From NCBI RefSeq assembly GCF_014218295.1, contig NZ_AP023287.1, positions 434,001-498,000 of the forward strand: a stretch of 64,000 bases of DNA. The letters are read 5' to 3'. The DNA comes from Mycolicibacterium litorale. GTDB lineage: Bacteria; Actinomycetota; Actinomycetes; Mycobacteriales; Mycobacteriaceae. Shown one piece after another: positions 23,187 through 32,612 of the stretch (the first letter of the stretch is position 1; each line of letters opens with the position of its first letter). The position numbers and the translations under genes were made by a program. The notes below the pieces were generated by a model that saw only the letters and a program-made list of their open reading frames with translations, was not told the origin of the DNA and searched no databases.

Positions 23187-23211
23187 TGTTTGAGTGCGCA
23201 AGGCCCGGGTA
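23187..23211 (+). promoter_or_regulatory. SigF-type promoter of the gene at 23281-23736
   Basis: TGTTT (23187-23191), 15 bases, GGGTA (23207-23211). Its -35 element lies only 4 bp from the -35 of the divergent promoter at 23158-23182, so the two form a back-to-back pair. Confidence 0.65.
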
Positions 23212-23280
23212 AGCGGGGGTCTCCAGGCAGGAAAAGGCAAAGATGGCAACGTATCTCGATCACTTCGGAGTCGCAGCGCA

Positions 23281-23736
23281 ATGACGATGCAACCAGCACC
23301 GGATCCTTTACCGTCGATCGACTCGCTCGACGAGCTCGCGGATCTGGTGATGCGCCAACCGGATGTGTATCTGCGGTATTCGGAGGGACCCGAGACCGAC
23401 AGCGACACGACCGCCAGCTGTGACTACGAAGCGGACGTGCTGATGCCGGGACTGTCCGTGAGTGCCATCGCACCGGAGCCGTGGTGGCCGCGGCCGGCCC
23501 AGGACTGGATCGCCAGGCGGATCAGGCAGTACGCCCAACTGCACGAACCCGGCAGGTTCCCCTGGGTGCTGACCGGCCGCGTGGTCGGGCACGGACCGGA
23601 CCACGAACCCCTGGTGACAGACATCCGCCCGATCGCCGCGCTCGGCGAACGGACGTTGAAGGAGGCGGCCGCCCGCTACCAGGAGCGGTTCCAGGTGGGC
23701 CGGGACTCACGCACCGGCCAGCGGCCCGACTGCTGA
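23281..23736 (+). CDS. DUF6098-like conserved protein
   Basis: A 151-residue cytoplasmic protein with SIDSLDELADLVMRQPDVYLRYSEGPETD, PGLSVSAIAPEPWWPRPAQDWIARRI and a C-terminal ERTLKEAAARYQERF helix. This matches the DUF6098 family of actinobacterial proteins as I recall it; function unknown. The acidic, Trp-rich middle is distinctive. ATG 23281 is chosen because the conserved region starts 10 residues later. A SigF-type promoter lies 70 bp upstream. Confidence 0.65.
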   Translation: MTMQPAPDPLPSIDSLDELADLVMRQPDVYLRYSEGPETDSDTTASCDYEADVLMPGLSVSAIAPEPWWPRPAQDWIARRIRQYAQLHEPGRFPWVLTGRVVGHGPDHEPLVTDIRPIAALGERTLKEAAARYQERFQVGRDSRTGQRPDC

Positions 23737-23760
23737 CGGATCCGGGGCGGATCCGTCAGC
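23732..23760 (+). terminator. Strong hairpin terminator
   Basis: A perfect 12-bp stem (GCTGACGGATCC against GGATCCGTCAGC) with a 5-nt loop. It overlaps the stop codon at 23736 and stands between two convergent genes. Confidence 0.75.
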
Positions 23761-23793
23761 TCGGAGGCGGGGACGGTGCACACCGCCCCGGCG

Positions 23794-24090
23794 TCAGGCG
23801 CAGTCGGCGCAGATCAACGCGTCGCCGGCGTTGCGGGCGAGCCGGCTGCGGTGGAACACGAGGAAACAACTCGAGCAGGTGAACTCGTCGGCCTGCTTCG
23901 GGATGACCCGCACGGTGAGCTCTTCCCCGGACAGGTCGGCGCCGGGGAGGTCGATGGACTCGACCGGGTCGGCGTCCTCCAGGTCGAGGACCGCGGTGCG
24001 CGCGTCGTTGCGCGGCACCGGCAGTTCGTCGAGCGAGTCGGTCTCCAGGTCTTCCTGCTTACGGCGAGGGGCGTCGTAGTCAACGGTCAT
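23794..24090 (-). CDS. DUF4193-family zinc-ribbon-like protein
   Basis: A 98-residue acidic protein typical of the actinobacterial DUF4193 family. It starts MTVDYDAPRR, is acidic in the middle (LDLEDADPVESIDLPGADLSGEEL) and ends in a four-cysteine knuckle, CSSC...CADC, likely binding Zn. ATG 24090 is the family start; the longer open frame to 24645 is antisense to fadE6. Function unknown, possibly linked to transcription or stress. Confidence 0.82.
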   Translation of the reverse strand: MTVDYDAPRRKQEDLETDSLDELPVPRNDARTAVLDLEDADPVESIDLPGADLSGEELTVRVIPKQADEFTCSSCFLVFHRSRLARNAGDALICADCA

Positions 24091-24191
24091 GGTGGCTGCC
24101 TCTTGGGTTGTCGCGGCGTATTGCACAGCACTCAACGGACGCTGATCGCCCCTTGTTCCCGGCCGGTCACAGCCCCAAACACCCGGGCGGA

Positions 24192-26396
24192 TTACGGATC
24201 GCGCGGCAGTCCGAGCAGCCGTTCGGCGATGATGTTGAGCTGCACTTCCGACGTCCCGCCGTAGATGGTGGTCGCCCGGCTGCCCAGCAGGTATTCCACC
24301 CACCTGAACTCCAGGGAGTCCGGTTCGGCGATCACCCCGTCGGTGCCGAAGGACGACACCGCGAACTCCGCGTACCCCTGGCCGGTCTTCATCGACAGCA
24401 GCTTGGAGATCGCGGCTGACGGCATCGCGTCGCCGCCGGCGAGGGTGAGCAGCGTGGAGCGCAGATTCAGCAGTTTGGCGGCGTGCCCTTCGGCGATCAG
24501 CACTCCGGCCTTGTTCTGCCCGACCTGATCGAAGTGGCCGTCGCGGATGAACTCGACGAAACCGTCGAGCGTGGCCAGGAACGGAGGCTCGCTGCTGCCG
24601 ATCGACACCCGCTCGTTGGTGAGGGTGTTGCGGCTGACCTCCCACCCGCGGTTGACCTCACCGAGGACCAGTTCGTCGGGTACGAACACGTCGTCGATGA
24701 AGACGGTGTTGAACATCGCGTTGCCGGTCAGTTCGCGCAGCGGTTTGACCTCGACGCCTTCGCTGTTCATGTCGAGCAGGAAGTACGTGATGCCATTGTG
24801 TTTCGGCGCGCTCGGGTCCGTCCGGGCCAGCAGCGCACCCCACTGCGAGTATTGGGCACCGGTGGTCCAGATCTTCTGTCCGGTGATCCGCCAGCCGCCG
24901 TCGACCTTGGTGGCCTTGGTGGTCAGGCTGGCCAGATCCGAGCCGGCTCCCGGTTCGGAGAACAGCTGGCACCAGATCATCTCGCCGCGGAAGGTGGGCG
25001 GCAGGAAGCGCTGCTTCTGTTCCTCGGTGCCGAACGCGACGATGGATGGGATGAGCCACGCTGCGATGCCCATCTGGGGCCGCTTGACCCGGCCGCTCGC
25101 GAACTCCTGGGCGATGATGATCTGCTCGACCGGCCCGGCGCCGCGCCCCCACGGGGTGGGCAGGTGCGGCACCACCCAACCGCCCTCGGCGATCGCGACG
25201 GTGCGCTCCTCGCGCGGCAGCGCCTTGAGCGCCGAGACCTCCGCGCGGATCTCGTCGCGCAGCTTCTCGGTGTCGGGGTCGAGGTCGATGGTGATGGGGC
25301 GCATTCCCGTGGTGGTCGCGGTGTCGACCACCTGCTGCGGATAGTCGGATCTGCGGCCGAAGGCGGCGGCGAGAACCAGTGCCCGCCGGTAGTAGACGTT
25401 GGTGTCGTGTTCCCAGGTGAACCCGATACCGCCGTGCACCTGGATGCACTCCTGCACGCAGTGCTGTGCGGCGGTCGGCGCCAGCGTGGCGGCGACCGCG
25501 GCGGCGAATTCGAGATGTGGTTCGTCCGAATGGTTTTCCCGGACGTCGTCGAGTGCGCGGGCGGCGTCCCACACGGCGGCGGTGGCGCGCTCGGTTTGGG
25601 CGATCATGTCGGCGCACTTGTGCTTGATGGCCTGAAACTGCCCGATCGGCCTGCCGAACTGTTCCCGGATCTTCGCGTACGCGGCCGCGGTGTCGGTCGC
25701 CCAGCGCGCCACACCGATCGCCTCGGCCGACAGCAGCGTGACGATCAGCGCGCGGGCCAACGGGCGGGTCAGGTTGCGCAGCACCCGGTCTCCGCCGATC
25801 TCGACGGCGTTGGCGCGCACGTGCGCGACGGGGCGCAGCGGGTCGACGCTGGCGACCGGTTCGATCTCGAGCTGGTCGGCGTCGAAGACCACCCACTCCT
25901 CACCGCTGCTCTCGTCGTCGAGGCCGGCCACCGGCAGCACCAGGAGCGAGGCCTGGGCGGCGGCGGGGACGGCACGCACCTCGCCGCGGACAACGAGTCC
26001 GTCGCCGTGCCGGGTGGCGGTCAGGCCCGAGTCGATCGCGTAGGCGGCGATGACGTCACCGGAGGCCAGCTCGCCCAGCACCTTGGCGTCGGGGTCGTCG
26101 GCGGCGATCAGCGCGCTGGCGATCGCCGAAGGCACGAACGGGCCTGGGACCGCGCCGTAGCCGAATTCGGCCAGCACGATGGCCAGTTCGAGGATGCCGT
26201 AACCCTGTCCGCCCACCGCCTCGGTCAGGTGGACACCCTGCAGTCCCTGCTCGGCCGCGGCCTTCCAGAACGGCGGCGGGTTGGGGATCGGGTTCTCGAG
26301 CGCATCGTGGAGCACGTCGGACGGCGCGACGCGCGCGACCAGGGAGCGCACGGAATCGGCCAGGGCGTCGTGTTCCTCGGTGATTGCAATGGGCAT
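24192..26396 (-). CDS. fadE6: Acyl-CoA dehydrogenase FadE6 (two fused ACAD domains)
   Basis: A 734-residue protein with two acyl-CoA dehydrogenase domains in tandem. The first runs to about residue 375 (QVHGGIGFTWEHDTN near its end); the second carries WCQLFSEPGAGSDLASL, the flavin-binding signature, and ends with GTSEVQLNIIAERLLGLP. It would oxidise acyl-CoA in beta-oxidation or sterol/lipid degradation. Length and architecture match Rv0271c (FadE6). The first domain's signature is less canonical, so it may be structural. A TetR gene lies directly upstream with an operator-like repeat between. Confidence 0.88.
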   Translation of the reverse strand: MPIAITEEHDALADSVRSLVARVAPSDVLHDALENPIPNPPPFWKAAAEQGLQGVHLTEAVGGQGYGILELAIVLAEFGYGAVPGPFVPSAIASALIAADDPDAKVLGELASGDVIAAYAIDSGLTATRHGDGLVVRGEVRAVPAAAQASLLVLPVAGLDDESSGEEWVVFDADQLEIEPVASVDPLRPVAHVRANAVEIGGDRVLRNLTRPLARALIVTLLSAEAIGVARWATDTAAAYAKIREQFGRPIGQFQAIKHKCADMIAQTERATAAVWDAARALDDVRENHSDEPHLEFAAAVAATLAPTAAQHCVQECIQVHGGIGFTWEHDTNVYYRRALVLAAAFGRRSDYPQQVVDTATTTGMRPITIDLDPDTEKLRDEIRAEVSALKALPREERTVAIAEGGWVVPHLPTPWGRGAGPVEQIIIAQEFASGRVKRPQMGIAAWLIPSIVAFGTEEQKQRFLPPTFRGEMIWCQLFSEPGAGSDLASLTTKATKVDGGWRITGQKIWTTGAQYSQWGALLARTDPSAPKHNGITYFLLDMNSEGVEVKPLRELTGNAMFNTVFIDDVFVPDELVLGEVNRGWEVSRNTLTNERVSIGSSEPPFLATLDGFVEFIRDGHFDQVGQNKAGVLIAEGHAAKLLNLRSTLLTLAGGDAMPSAAISKLLSMKTGQGYAEFAVSSFGTDGVIAEPDSLEFRWVEYLLGSRATTIYGGTSEVQLNIIAERLLGLPRDP

Positions 26397-26417
26397 AGCT
26401 TCGTTGCCTTCCCTATT

Positions 26418-26429
26418 AACCGCTTGGTT
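26418..26429. promoter_or_regulatory. TetR-operator-like repeat upstream of fadE6
   Basis: AACC-GCTT-GGTT, a short inverted repeat 21 bp upstream of the fadE6 start. On the reverse strand it reads CAACCAAGCGGTTA, a type of sequence common before mycobacterial fatty-acid genes controlled by TetR proteins. Confidence 0.4.
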
Positions 26430-26550
26430 GGTCGTCAGGTTACCTCGCGGTGTCGTGCGTCACGACGGGCTCGACGGTGTCGTCACGGCGTCGACTGTGT
26501 CAGCCGGGCGCAGATCCCGCAGAAATGCCGCCGTGAGGACACATTCGATC

Positions 26551-27168
26551 TCAGTACAGCCGCGGATCGGCCAGCTGGTCGATCATCGCCGTGAGCTGGT
26601 CGACGAGCTCGTCGGGATCGAGCGCCACGTCGCCGGCCAGCCACGCGCTGATCGTCTGCCCGACGCCGCCGACCACGAAATGCGCGGCGGCCTTGATGCG
26701 GTCGTTCTCCGACTGGCGCAGCGCTGCGCTGGCATGCCGGCCGGACAGCATGGCGAACAACGCCCCCGACTCGGCGCGTTTGCGCACGACCACGGCGTTG
26801 GACAGCTGGGCGCTGAACAGCAACCGCCCGATGCGCGGGTCCTCGGAGATGGTGCGGACGATGTCGGTCATCACGGCGCGGCTCTGCGCCCGCGGCGGTG
26901 CGGCGGCCGCCGCGGCCTGGGTGGTGGTGGCGATCCCGTTGACCACCCAGTCGAACACCGCGGCGACGAATTCGTCCTTGTCGGCGAAACACTCGTAGAA
27001 GTAGCGGACTGCCACCCCGGCCTGGCGGCAGATCGCGCGGACGGTCAGCTCGGCCAGATCGTGGTCGGGCGACCCGAGCAGGTCCAGGCCGCCTTCGAGG
27101 AACCGCCGCCTGCGCTGCGCGAGGCGTTCCGGAGCCTCCACCCCGCGATAGGGCCGGACCTGTCCCAT
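26551..27168 (-). CDS. TetR-family transcriptional regulator
   Basis: A 205-residue protein with an N-terminal helix-turn-helix (RRRFLEGGLDLL..., LTVRAICRQAGVAVRYFYECFADKDEFVAAVFDW) and a variable ligand-binding C-terminal domain. Starting at ATG 27168 (MGQVRPYRG) gives the usual TetR length; the frame extends further but into the divergent promoter region. It is orthologous in position to Rv0275c, lies upstream of fadE6 on the same strand and probably controls fadE6 and/or the divergent gene at 27243. Confidence 0.85.
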   Translation of the reverse strand: MGQVRPYRGVEAPERLAQRRRRFLEGGLDLLGSPDHDLAELTVRAICRQAGVAVRYFYECFADKDEFVAAVFDWVVNGIATTTQAAAAAAPPRAQSRAVMTDIVRTISEDPRIGRLLFSAQLSNAVVVRKRAESGALFAMLSGRHASAALRQSENDRIKAAAHFVVGGVGQTISAWLAGDVALDPDELVDQLTAMIDQLADPRLY

Positions 27169-27242
27169 CCGTCCATCTTGACACCCGTCGATGGGGCGGG
27201 AGAAAATCAGGAAACACACGTTCTCACTTTTAGGGGTGGCCA

Positions 27243-28154
27243 ATGACGGTCAGCGAACCGATCCCGCACGTCGAACGCCCGGTCAGCGCACCGGCCCACC
27301 CGGACGCGCGCACCGCACGCCCCGCACTCGGACGGCGCGCCGCCAGCATGGACGACGGGCTGATGGGCGTCGCGCTCCTGGCAGGGCCCGCGAACGTGAT
27401 CATGCAGTTGGCCCGGCCCGGGGTCGGCTACGGAGTGCTGGAGAGCCGCGTCGAGAGCGGCCGCGTCGACCTGCATCCGATCAAGCGCGCCCGCACCACC
27501 TTCACCTATCTGGCCGTCGCCACTCGGGGGAGCGACGCCCAGAAGGCGGCGTTCCGCCGCGCGGTGAACAAGGCGCACGCGCAGGTGTACTCGACCGACG
27601 AGAGCCCGGTGAAATACCACGCGTTCGACAAGGATCTGCAGCTGTGGGTCGCGGCCTGCCTCTACAAGGGCGCCGTCGACGTCTACCGGCTGTTCGTCGG
27701 CGAGATGGACGAGCAGGCCGCCGAGGAGCACTACCGCGAGAGCGCGACGATGGGCACCACGCTGCAGGTGCCGCCGGAGATGTGGCCCGCCGACCGCGCG
27801 GCGTTCGACGAATACTGGCAGGAGTCGCTCGAGAAGGTCCACATCGACGACACCGTCCGCGAATACCTCTATCCGATCGCCGCGTCGCGCCTGCGCGGGC
27901 TGACGCTGCCGGGGCCGCTGCAGCGGCGGAACGAGGAACTGGCCCTGCTGATCACGACCGGCTTCCTGCCGCAGCGCTTCCGCGACGAGATGCGGCTGCC
28001 GTGGGACGCCGAGCGGCAGCGCCGGTTCGACCGGTTGATCGGTGTCCTGCGTACCGTCAACAACCTGCTGCCGCGGGTCGTGCGGCAGTTCCCGTTCAAC
28101 GTGCTGCTGATGGATCTGGATCGGCGTATCCGTACAGGGCGTCCACTGATCTGA
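27243..28154 (+). CDS. MpaB-like (DUF2236) oxygenase
   Basis: A 303-residue helical protein of the DUF2236/latex-clearing and MpaB-like family, in M. tuberculosis represented by Rv0276 at the same place. Typical segments are [49 protein letters not shown] and [21 protein letters not shown], which includes the histidines thought to bind a heme or metal. The substrate is unknown. It is transcribed divergently from the TetR gene, suggesting joint control. Confidence 0.78.
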   Translation: MTVSEPIPHVERPVSAPAHPDARTARPALGRRAASMDDGLMGVALLAGPANVIMQLARPGVGYGVLESRVESGRVDLHPIKRARTTFTYLAVATRGSDAQKAAFRRAVNKAHAQVYSTDESPVKYHAFDKDLQLWVAACLYKGAVDVYRLFVGEMDEQAAEEHYRESATMGTTLQVPPEMWPADRAAFDEYWQESLEKVHIDDTVREYLYPIAASRLRGLTLPGPLQRRNEELALLITTGFLPQRFRDEMRLPWDAERQRRFDRLIGVLRTVNNLLPRVVRQFPFNVLLMDLDRRIRTGRPLI

Positions 28155-28170
28155 CGCGTATAACCGGATT

Positions 28171-29076
28171 GTGCGTCACGACAACGACTCCTGGGACATC
28201 ACCACCAGCGTCGGCTCCACTGCGCTGTTCGTCGCGGCGTCGCGGGCGCTCGAGGCCCGCAAGGCCGAACCGCTCGCGGTCGACCCGTATGCGGAGGTGT
28301 TCTGCCGGGCGGTCGGCGGCGAATGGGCCGACCTGTTCGACCGCGTAGATGCCGATCCGAAGCCCGAGCACATCCTGCACTCGCCGTTCGGTGAGCAGTT
28401 CGTGAACTTCCAGGGCGCGCGCACGAAGTACTTCGACACCTATTTCGCCGCGGCCTCGGCGGCGGGGGTGCGGCAGATCGTCCTGCTGGCGGCGGGACTC
28501 GATTCGCGCGCCTACCGCCTGCCGTGGCCGGACGGCACCGTCGTCTACGAACTCGACCAGCCACAGGTGCTGGAGTTCAAACGCCGGGTGCTCGCCGAAC
28601 ACGGCGACGAACCGACGGCGCAGCGCCGAGAAATCGCGGTCGATCTCCGCGACGACTGGCCAGCGGCCCTCACCGCAGGGGGATTCGATCCGGGCGCCCC
28701 CTCGGCGTGGCTGGCCGAGGGATTGCTGATGTACCTGCCCGCCGCCGCGCAGGAGGGGCTGTTCGCCGGAATCGACGCGCTGTCGGCCCGGGGTAGCTGG
28801 GTCGCCGTCGAGGAGTCGGTGCCGCTGCCCGACGAGGTGTTCGAGTCCAAACGGGAGGAGGAGCGGGCCGCAGGCAACGAGGGCTCCTTCTTCACCCTGA
28901 TCTACAACCAGCGCCACGCCCCGGCCGAGAAGTGGTTCGGCGCGCGCGGGTGGGTGGCCGAGCCGACTCCGCTCGCGGATTGCCTGGATCGCGCGGGGCG
29001 TCCGCTGCCCGCCGAGGACCCCGAGGTCGGTGCGATGATCAGCGCGATCCGGCTGGTCACCGCGACCAGGCCGTGA
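28171..29076 (+). CDS. SAM-dependent methyltransferase (TIGR00027/LCM family)
   Basis: A 301-residue mycobacterial methyltransferase of the leucine-carboxyl-methyltransferase-like family, in position and sequence like Rv0281. The N-terminal [23 protein letters not shown], the SAM site [16 protein letters not shown] and [14 protein letters not shown] are all typical. GTG 28171 lies 16 bp after the preceding stop. The substrate is unknown. Confidence 0.85.
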   Translation: MRHDNDSWDITTSVGSTALFVAASRALEARKAEPLAVDPYAEVFCRAVGGEWADLFDRVDADPKPEHILHSPFGEQFVNFQGARTKYFDTYFAAASAAGVRQIVLLAAGLDSRAYRLPWPDGTVVYELDQPQVLEFKRRVLAEHGDEPTAQRREIAVDLRDDWPAALTAGGFDPGAPSAWLAEGLLMYLPAAAQEGLFAGIDALSARGSWVAVEESVPLPDEVFESKREEERAAGNEGSFFTLIYNQRHAPAEKWFGARGWVAEPTPLADCLDRAGRPLPAEDPEVGAMISAIRLVTATRP

Positions 29077-29130
29077 GCGGTGTCACCGGGCCGCGGGCCG
29101 CCGTGCATCTCGACACTCAGGTTGTGCGAT

Positions 29131-29166
29131 GCTAACTTCAGCGAAAGTTAGCCTAGCCATACTTAA
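29131..29166. promoter_or_regulatory. Putative IdeR (iron) box region of ESX-3
   Basis: A perfect inverted repeat GCTAACTT-N6-AAGTTAGC (29131-29152) overlaps TTAGCCTAGCCATACTTAA (29148-29166), which matches the 19-bp IdeR consensus TTAGGTTAGGCTAACCTAA at 13 positions by my alignment. ESX-3 is iron-repressed through IdeR in mycobacteria. It lies 43-78 bp upstream of eccA3. Confidence 0.55.
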
Positions 29167-29208
29167 GGGGAGAAAGCGGGGGCCGCGTGCCCTCGCGCGT
29201 AACAGCCA

Positions 29209-31065
29209 ATGGAAACGCCTACTGACACGCTCGCGGCGCCGAGAACCGCGTCTGCCCGGGTCGACCGTGACGTGGTCAGCCGGTTTGCCACCTGTTGCCG
29301 TGCGCTGGGTCTGACGGTCAACGACCGGCAGCGGCCCGCCGACCTCGCTTCGGCCCGCACCGGATTCGCCGCCCTGACCCATATCGCGCACGATCAGTGC
29401 GATGCGTGGACCGGCCTGGCCGCCGCCGGCGACGTCACCGCCCGGGTCGTCGAGGCGATCTGGTCGACCCGCGCCAGCGCGGGTGCGTTGCAGCGGCACG
29501 TCGAACTCGCCCCCGGCGCGCTGGGCTTCCACTACGACAGCGGGCTCTACCTCCAGTTCCGGGCCGCCGAGCCCGACGACTTCCAGCTCGCCTACGCGGC
29601 GGCGCTCTGCGACAACGGGGCGTACGCCGACGCCGACGCGCTGGTCGGTGAGCTGATCGAGAGGCGTCCCGGCTGGCCGCAGGCCCGGTGGCTGAAGGTG
29701 GCGATCCACTACCGCACCCAGCGCTGGTCGGACGTCGTCCGGCTGCTGACACCCGTGGTCAACGATGCGTCGCTGGACGCGACGTACGCGCATGCCGCGC
29801 GGATCACCCTCGGTATCGCGCTGGCCCGGCTGGGCATGTTCGCCCCGGCGATGTCCTATCTCGCCGAGCCGGCCGGACCGGTCGCCGTCGCCGCGGTCGA
29901 CGGCGGGCTGGCCAAAGGCCTCACCCTGCGCGCCCAGGGGGAGGAGGAAGACGCCGCCGAGGTGCTGCAGGAGCTCTACGCGGCGAACCCCGAGAACGCC
30001 GAGATCGAAGCCGCGCTGACCGATCCGACGTTCGGTCTGGTGACCACCACCGCGGCCCGGATCGAGGCGCGCGCCAATCCGTGGGATCCGGAGACCGAAC
30101 CGGGTGAGTCGGAGTTCGTCGACCCCGGCGCGAAGGACCGCAAAGCCCACCTGCTGATCGAGGCCGAAGCCGAGCTGGCCGAATTCATCGGGCTCGAAGA
30201 GGTCAAGTACCAGGTGGCCCGGCTCAAGAGCTCGGTGGCGATGGCCATCCGCCGCCAGGAACGCGGTCTCGCCGTCGCCCAGCGCACCAACCACCTCGTG
30301 TTCGCGGGCCCTCCCGGCACCGGTAAGACGACGATCGCGCGCGTCGTCGCGAAGATCTACTGCGGGCTGGGTCTGCTGCGCAAGGAGACCGTGCGCGAGG
30401 TGCACCGCGCCGACCTGATCGGTCAGCACATCGGTGAGACCGAGGCCAAGACCAACGCGATCATCGACGCCGCACTCGACGGCGTGTTGTTCCTGGACGA
30501 GGCCTATGCGCTGGTGTCGACCGGCGCCAAGAACGACTTCGGGTTGGTCGCCATCGACACCCTGCTGGCCCGGATGGAGAACGACCGCGACCGGCTGGTC
30601 GTGATCATCGCGGGGTACCGCAAAGACCTCGACATGTTCCTCGACGCCAACGAGGGTCTGCGGTCGCGGTTCACCCGCAGCATCGACTTCCCCTCGTACT
30701 CACCGGGTGAGCTCGTCGAGATGGCCGTGCGCATGGCGGAGAAGCGCGACAGCGTCTTCGAACCGGCGGCCCACGACGACATGGAGAAGTTGTTCGCCCG
30801 ACTGGCCGAATCGTCGAGCCCGGACGCCAACGGTGTCGACCGGCGCAGCCTGGACATCGCCGGTAACGGCCGGTTCGTCCGCAACCTGGTCGAGCGGTCC
30901 GAGGAAGAGCGCGAATACCGCTTGGATCACACCCCGCGGACTGGCGGTACCACCGCCGAAGCCGACGACTTCACCGACGAGGAACTGATGACCATCACTG
31001 TCGACGACGTCCGCAAGTCGGCCGAACCGCTGCTACGCGGACTCGGGTTGACGGTGTCGGCATGA
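29209..31065 (+). CDS. eccA3: ESX-3 AAA+ ATPase EccA3
   Basis: A 618-residue cytosolic protein: an N-terminal TPR-like half (to about residue 300) and a C-terminal CbbX-type AAA+ domain. The Walker A GPPGTGKTT begins at G367 and the Walker B FLDEA has D430. EccA binds PE/PPE and Esx substrates and their chaperones and helps their release to the membrane complex. ATG 29209 is the start closest to homologues, although no strong ribosome-binding site is visible. It is the first gene of the ESX-3 operon and overlaps eccB3 by 4 nt. Confidence 0.93.
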   Translation: METPTDTLAAPRTASARVDRDVVSRFATCCRALGLTVNDRQRPADLASARTGFAALTHIAHDQCDAWTGLAAAGDVTARVVEAIWSTRASAGALQRHVELAPGALGFHYDSGLYLQFRAAEPDDFQLAYAAALCDNGAYADADALVGELIERRPGWPQARWLKVAIHYRTQRWSDVVRLLTPVVNDASLDATYAHAARITLGIALARLGMFAPAMSYLAEPAGPVAVAAVDGGLAKGLTLRAQGEEEDAAEVLQELYAANPENAEIEAALTDPTFGLVTTTAARIEARANPWDPETEPGESEFVDPGAKDRKAHLLIEAEAELAEFIGLEEVKYQVARLKSSVAMAIRRQERGLAVAQRTNHLVFAGPPGTGKTTIARVVAKIYCGLGLLRKETVREVHRADLIGQHIGETEAKTNAIIDAALDGVLFLDEAYALVSTGAKNDFGLVAIDTLLARMENDRDRLVVIIAGYRKDLDMFLDANEGLRSRFTRSIDFPSYSPGELVEMAVRMAEKRDSVFEPAAHDDMEKLFARLAESSSPDANGVDRRSLDIAGNGRFVRNLVERSEEEREYRLDHTPRTGGTTAEADDFTDEELMTITVDDVRKSAEPLLRGLGLTVSA

Positions 31066-32612
31066 GCGGCCCCGACGACCGGCGGTCGTTCAGCTCACGC
31101 ACCCCGGCCAACGACAACCCCGAGCGCGTCACGTACCGGCGCGGATTCGTCACCCGGCATCAGGTGTCGGGCTGGCGGTTCATGATGCGGCGCATCGCCT
31201 CCGGCGTGGCACTGCACGACACCCGCATGCTGGTCGACCCGCTGCGCACGCAGAGCCGCGCGGTGCTGACCGGCGCGCTGATCCTCATCACGGGCCTGGC
31301 CGGGTGTTTCGTGTTCTCGCTGATCCGCCCCGGCGGCTCGGCGGGCACCGACGCCGTGCTGGCCGACCGGTCGACCGCGGCGCTCTACGTGCGCATCGGG
31401 GACCAACTGCACCCTGTGCTCAACCTCACCTCGGCTCGGCTGATCGCCGGTCGGGCGGACAACCCGACCACGGTCAAGACCAGTGAGATCGACCAGTTCC
31501 CCCGAGGCAACCTGGTCGGCATCCCCGGTGCGCCGGAACGCATGGTGCAGAACACCTCCCGCGACGCCGAGTGGACGGTGTGCGACGCCTCCTCCGGTGC
31601 GAACACGGGTGTGACCGTCCTCGCTGGACCGGTGGCTTCCGGCGGTGAGCGCGCCGCACCGCTGGCCGATGACCGGGCCGTGCTCGTCTCCAACGACGCG
31701 GGCACCTGGCTGCTGTGGGGCGGCAGACGCAGCCCGGTGGACCCGGCCAACCGCGCCGTCACCGACGCGCTGGGCTTCGGCGGCACGCCCGCCACGCCGC
31801 GGCCCATCGCCGCCGGCCTGTTCAACGCCATCCCCGAAGCGCCCGCGCTCGCCGCTCCCGTGATCCCCGAAGCCGGTGCGCCGCCGCGGTTCCCGCTGCC
31901 CGTCGCGGCACCGGTCGGTGCGGTCGTCGCCGCCTTCGAGACCGACAACACCATCCGCTACTACGCCGTGCTGCCCGACGGACTGCAACCCGTGTCGCAG
32001 GTGCTGGCCGCGATCCTGCGCAACACCAACTCCTATGGCCTCAATCAGCCGCCGCGCCTCGGCGCCGACGAGGTGTCGCGGCTGCCGGTGTCGCAGGTGC
32101 TCGACACCGACGCCTACCCGGACGCCCCGGTCAGTCTCGTCGACCCGGGGGCCGACCCTGTCACCTGCGCCCACTGGACGAAACCTGCTGACGCCGAACA
32201 GAGTTCGTTGAACCTGCTGTCGGGTGCGGCGCTGCCGATGCCGGAGGGCATGCGCCCCCTCGACCTCGTCGGCGCCGGTAACGGCGTGACCGCCGACCGG
32301 GTGGTGCTGACCCCCGGCAGCGGCTACTTCGTGCAGACGGTCGGCCAGGAACCGGGATCCCCGACGGCCGGATCGCTGTTCTGGGTGAGCGACACCGGTG
32401 TGCGCTACGGCATCGAACCGGGCGAGAACGACCAGACCCTTGCCGCACTGGGCCTCTCGGCTCCGCCCGTCCCGGTGCCGTGGTCGGTTCTCGCACAGTT
32501 CGCCGCGGGCCCGACGCTGTCGCGGGACGACGCGCTGCTCGCCCACGACACCTTGTCACCCGATCCGGATCCCGCGCGTCTGGAGAACCCCATACCTCAG
32601 GAGAATCGATGA
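31062..32612 (+). CDS. eccB3: ESX-3 core component EccB3
   Basis: A 516-residue membrane protein. The cytosolic start [32 protein letters not shown] is the EccB signature, a single membrane helix follows ([22 protein letters not shown], near residue 75), and the rest is the large periplasmic repeat domain ([21 protein letters not shown]...). EccB, EccC, EccD and EccE form the type VII membrane channel. It overlaps eccA3 and eccC3 by 4 nt each, indicating coupled translation. Confidence 0.93.
   Translation: MSGPDDRRSFSSRTPANDNPERVTYRRGFVTRHQVSGWRFMMRRIASGVALHDTRMLVDPLRTQSRAVLTGALILITGLAGCFVFSLIRPGGSAGTDAVLADRSTAALYVRIGDQLHPVLNLTSARLIAGRADNPTTVKTSEIDQFPRGNLVGIPGAPERMVQNTSRDAEWTVCDASSGANTGVTVLAGPVASGGERAAPLADDRAVLVSNDAGTWLLWGGRRSPVDPANRAVTDALGFGGTPATPRPIAAGLFNAIPEAPALAAPVIPEAGAPPRFPLPVAAPVGAVVAAFETDNTIRYYAVLPDGLQPVSQVLAAILRNTNSYGLNQPPRLGADEVSRLPVSQVLDTDAYPDAPVSLVDPGADPVTCAHWTKPADAEQSSLNLLSGAALPMPEGMRPLDLVGAGNGVTADRVVLTPGSGYFVQTVGQEPGSPTAGSLFWVSDTGVRYGIEPGENDQTLAALGLSAPPVPVPWSVLAQFAAGPTLSRDDALLAHDTLSPDPDPARLENPIPQENR

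Noticed and set aside
24091..24645. N-terminal extension of the DUF4193 protein over 180 residues
   Set aside because: The extension is antisense to fadE6; the known family starts at MTVDYDAP, which is ATG 24090.
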